A stretch of 53,818 bases of DNA from Bacilli bacterium (GTDB lineage Bacteria > Bacillota_I > Bacilli_A > RFN20 > CAG-826): NCBI GenBank assembly GCA_017651565.1, contig JAGCCQ010000061.1, positions 1-53,818 on the forward strand. The letters are read 5' to 3'. The notes beneath the pieces are model-generated. The model saw nothing but the letters and a program-made list of their open reading frames with translations. It had not been told where the DNA came from and searched no databases. Shown piece by piece: positions 51,841-53,818 of this stretch. Made by a program: the position numbers and the translations under genes. Numbering within the stretch: the first letter of the stretch is position 1; every line of letters starts with the position of its first letter.

Positions 51841-51881
51841 ACATTTATTTCATATAAATGAATAATATTGTAGAAAGTATG

Positions 51882-51910
51882 AAAAAAGCAGGCCTCAATG
51901 TGCCTGCTTT
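51882..51910 (-). terminator. Terminator of yebC
   Basis: Nine-base stem AAAGCAGGC (51885-51893) / GCCTGCTTT (51902-51910), with a T run on the minus strand. Confidence 0.9.
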
Positions 51911-51922
51911 GTTAGTTCTTAA

Positions 51923-52627
51923 TTAGTCAACGTTAGTGTAGACGTTTTGGACATCTTGTAATTCATCAAGCATGTCACATAATTCATCATATTTACGTTT
52001 TTCTTCAGGATCGTCGATAGTAACTGGATCGTTTGCTAAGAATGTGATTTCAGCAGTGTCGAATTCAGAAATACCCATATCACCTAAAACTTTTCTTGCT
52101 TCAGCAAATGCTGTTGGTTCAACTAAGACTTCGATATAGCCGTCTTCAGCTGTAACTTCTCTAACATCGACATCACCTAAGATTAAGTTTTCTTCAACAG
52201 CGTCTCTATTGTCGCCTTTGAAAGAGAAAACACCAGTTTGTGTGAAATTGAAAATTGTAGAACCTAAATGGCCACCTTTTTTAGTGACTGCACTTCTAAC
52301 TTCAATAAATGCACGGTTGGAGTTATCAGATAATGTATCAATGATGAATAAGGAACCGCCAGGGCCGAAAGCTTCGTATCTGCCTTCTGTATAACTTTCT
52401 GCATCGCCGCCTTTTGCTTTTTGGATTGCTCTATCAATAACGTCTTTAGTGACGTTTTGACCTTTCCATTTTTCAATTGCACTTCTAAGTGCTAAGTTCA
52501 TATCTGGATTAGGTTCACCAGACTTTGCAGCCATGTAAATTTCTTTACTAGCTCTCATAAATAAAGCACTTCTTTTTGCTGCTGTTGCAGCCATTGCTTT
52601 CGCTCTTACTTCATGTGCTCTTCCCAT
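51923..52627 (-). CDS. yebC: YebC/PmpR family protein
   Basis: 234 residues. Starts MGRAHEVRAKAMAATAAKRS, with the conserved NPDMNLALRSAIEKWKGQNV and YEAFGPGGSLFIIDTLSDNS. Known members act as transcription regulators or as ribosome-associated factors that relieve stalling at proline-rich stretches. AAGGAG ribosome site. It lies between truA and rplM, which are neighbours in many relatives. Ends at its own terminator. Confidence 0.95.
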   Translation of the reverse strand: MGRAHEVRAKAMAATAAKRSALFMRASKEIYMAAKSGEPNPDMNLALRSAIEKWKGQNVTKDVIDRAIQKAKGGDAESYTEGRYEAFGPGGSLFIIDTLSDNSNRAFIEVRSAVTKKGGHLGSTIFNFTQTGVFSFKGDNRDAVEENLILGDVDVREVTAEDGYIEVLVEPTAFAEARKVLGDMGISEFDTAEITFLANDPVTIDDPEEKRKYDELCDMLDELQDVQNVYTNVD

Positions 52628-52686
52628 AAATTTCTCCTTATTTCCGCGAAAAATAATACCATACTCATATAAAAAATAAAATATTT

Positions 52687-53415
52687 TTAATATTCGACCT
52701 TCACCAAATATAGCCCTTGAGGTGGGGCTTTATATTGACAAATTTCTCTTATCTTTTCTTCTTTTAAATGATTAGGAATAAAGTTCAAATCTTCATTTTT
52801 TGAAGCCACCGCAAGGGCTGCTCCAACCATATTTCTGATTTGATATCTCATGAAACCATTTCCAGTAAATTCTACAGTTATATCATTGTCCTGTTTCTTT
52901 GAAACAATTTGGTATATCTCTCTAACATAGCCATCTTCATCTTCTTCTTTGCTTGTGAAATCTCTAAAACAGTGTTTACCTTCAAATTGTTTCAAAGCTT
53001 TTGAGAATAAATCGAAATCAAATTCGAATGGATAAATATATTGAAATTCATTCTCAAAAGGGTCTTTAACACCTAGTCTAATCTTGTACAAATAAGTCTT
53101 ACTTTTTGCAGAAAATCTAGCGTGAAAATCATCATCAACTTTGCTAAAGGAGAGGATTTTTATGTCCTTATCAATCATTCGATTTATTGAAAAGCATAGC
53201 TTATCTAAGTCTAGGTCTTTAGACATATTAAAAGTGAAGGTTTGACCAATTGCATGCACTCCTGCATCAGTACGTCCACTACCAAAAATAGTTACTTCTG
53301 AGTTTAAGACTTGACTAAGAGCTTTCTCAATCTCGCCCTGAACAGTAACTGTTGGTTGCTTTTGCCAACCTTGAAATCTAGTTCCTTTATAAGACACTAT
53401 GCCTAATACTCTCAT
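52687..53415 (-). CDS. truA: tRNA pseudouridine synthase A
   Basis: 242 residues. Forms pseudouridine at tRNA positions 38-40. N terminus MRVLGIVSYKGTRFQGWQKQ and active-site GSGRTDAGVHAIGQ with the catalytic Asp; the C-terminal GNGFMRYQIRNMVGA is also typical. Follows ecfT by nine bases in the same operon. Confidence 0.96.
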   Translation of the reverse strand: MRVLGIVSYKGTRFQGWQKQPTVTVQGEIEKALSQVLNSEVTIFGSGRTDAGVHAIGQTFTFNMSKDLDLDKLCFSINRMIDKDIKILSFSKVDDDFHARFSAKSKTYLYKIRLGVKDPFENEFQYIYPFEFDFDLFSKALKQFEGKHCFRDFTSKEEDEDGYVREIYQIVSKKQDNDITVEFTGNGFMRYQIRNMVGAALAVASKNEDLNFIPNHLKEEKIREICQYKAPPQGLYLVKVEY

Positions 53416-53424
53416 ATGACTAAC

Positions 53425-53818
53425 CTAGAAGAATAAAATTTGATTATAGTTGTGATCGTAAACGATTAAGAAAATTATACCACCAAAAGCGGCTAAACCT
53501 AAAATGAGCGCTACAATGTCTCTCCAGTTAGCTTTTAGTTTCTTATATCTAGTACGTTTTGCTCTTGGGTCATAGCCTCTTGCTTCCATCGCATTAGCGA
53601 GTTGTTCACTACGATCAATTGCGGAAACAAATAGAGGAATAATTAACGAAATAATTGCGCCAAATCTCTTAAATAAAGAACCATGTTTAAAATCCGCTCC
53701 ACGAGACTCTTGAGCCCTCATAATTCTATTTGTTTCATCCAACAAAGTTGGAATGAATCTTAACGCAATTGATAAAGTCATCGCAATTTCATGAACTGGG
53801 AAACGAATGATTTTTAAA
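53425..53818 (-). CDS. ecfT: ECF transporter T component, C-terminal part (cut by window edge)
   Basis: About 130 residues of the energy-coupling transmembrane protein of ECF vitamin importers; the frame stays open to the end of the window. The read PVHEIAMTLSIALRFIPTLL, then MRAQESRGADF and AMEARGYDPRAKRTRY, holds the two coupling helices with Ala-x-Gly-type motifs that contact the EcfA ATPases. A last helix near the C terminus ends the protein. The ecfA genes would lie beyond the edge. Confidence 0.93.
   Translation of the reverse strand, partial: LKIIRFPVHEIAMTLSIALRFIPTLLDETNRIMRAQESRGADFKHGSLFKRFGAIISLIIPLFVSAIDRSEQLANAMEARGYDPRAKRTRYKKLKANWRDIVALILGLAAFGGIIFLIVYDHNYNQILFF

Overview
The window reads as chromosome of a low-GC, AT-rich Gram-positive bacterium (Bacillota; gene content is closest to Bacilli/Erysipelotrichia/RF39-type lineages near the Mollicutes). 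The reasons are lipoboxes on exported proteins, strong AGGAGG ribosome sites, a SUF cluster, YhaM, RecX, an Rrf2 regulator beside cysK, and the ecfT-truA-rplM-rpsI block. TGA is used as a stop, so the code is standard. Species cannot be named from the sequence. I see no phage, insertion sequence or CRISPR array.

Layout. 1-1758 (-): sufC-sufD-sufS (sufS cut by the window edge). 1937-5615 (+): two exported lipoproteins, the first PrsA-like. 5697-9327: HIT protein, yhaM-recX, a small basic protein, and a channel-like membrane protein. A shared upstream element precedes recX, the small protein and the channel gene. 9343-11510 (-): cysE, an Rrf2 regulator and cysK. 11641-17111 (-): a lipoprotein, then an ABC uptake system of the 2-aminoethylphosphonate/Fe(III) type whose permease is fused in frame to a winged helix plus a LicC/PntC-like cytidylyltransferase. 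18263-37412: a surface polysaccharide locus. It holds Wzx, Wzy, four GT4 glycosyltransferases, a TupA-like ATP-grasp protein, TagF-like protein, UDP-glucose dehydrogenase, UDP-glucuronate 4-epimerase and an arginase. A divergent (+) island inside it encodes an MBOAT acyltransferase with two SGNH/leucine-rich-repeat proteins. 37473-49947 (-): tRNA-Leu, zinc-ribbon membrane proteins, a tethered PstS-like protein with four tiny membrane proteins, and two adjacent ABC transporter plus two-component modules. 50096-53818: a second small basic protein, three tRNAs, rpsI, rplM, yebC, truA and the end of ecfT.

How the genes may work together. Ugd and the epimerase supply UDP-GlcA and UDP-GalA. The GT4 enzymes build a repeat unit that Wzx flips and Wzy polymerises. 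TagF, TupA-like, MBOAT and SGNH proteins probably add glycerol-phosphate, amino acid and acyl groups. The neighbouring transporter-cytidylyltransferase fusion would suit import and CMP-activation of a phosphonate or choline-type head group for the same surface polymer. That last link is inference.

Most worth a second look: (1) the permease-cytidylyltransferase fusion with an internal ribosome site; (2) the shared upstream element before four genes, two of which are homologous small basic proteins; (3) the MBOAT island with two SGNH/LRR proteins of opposite domain order; (4) the cluster of tiny membrane proteins ending P-x-x-x-M, preceded by a 20-bp-phased direct repeat.
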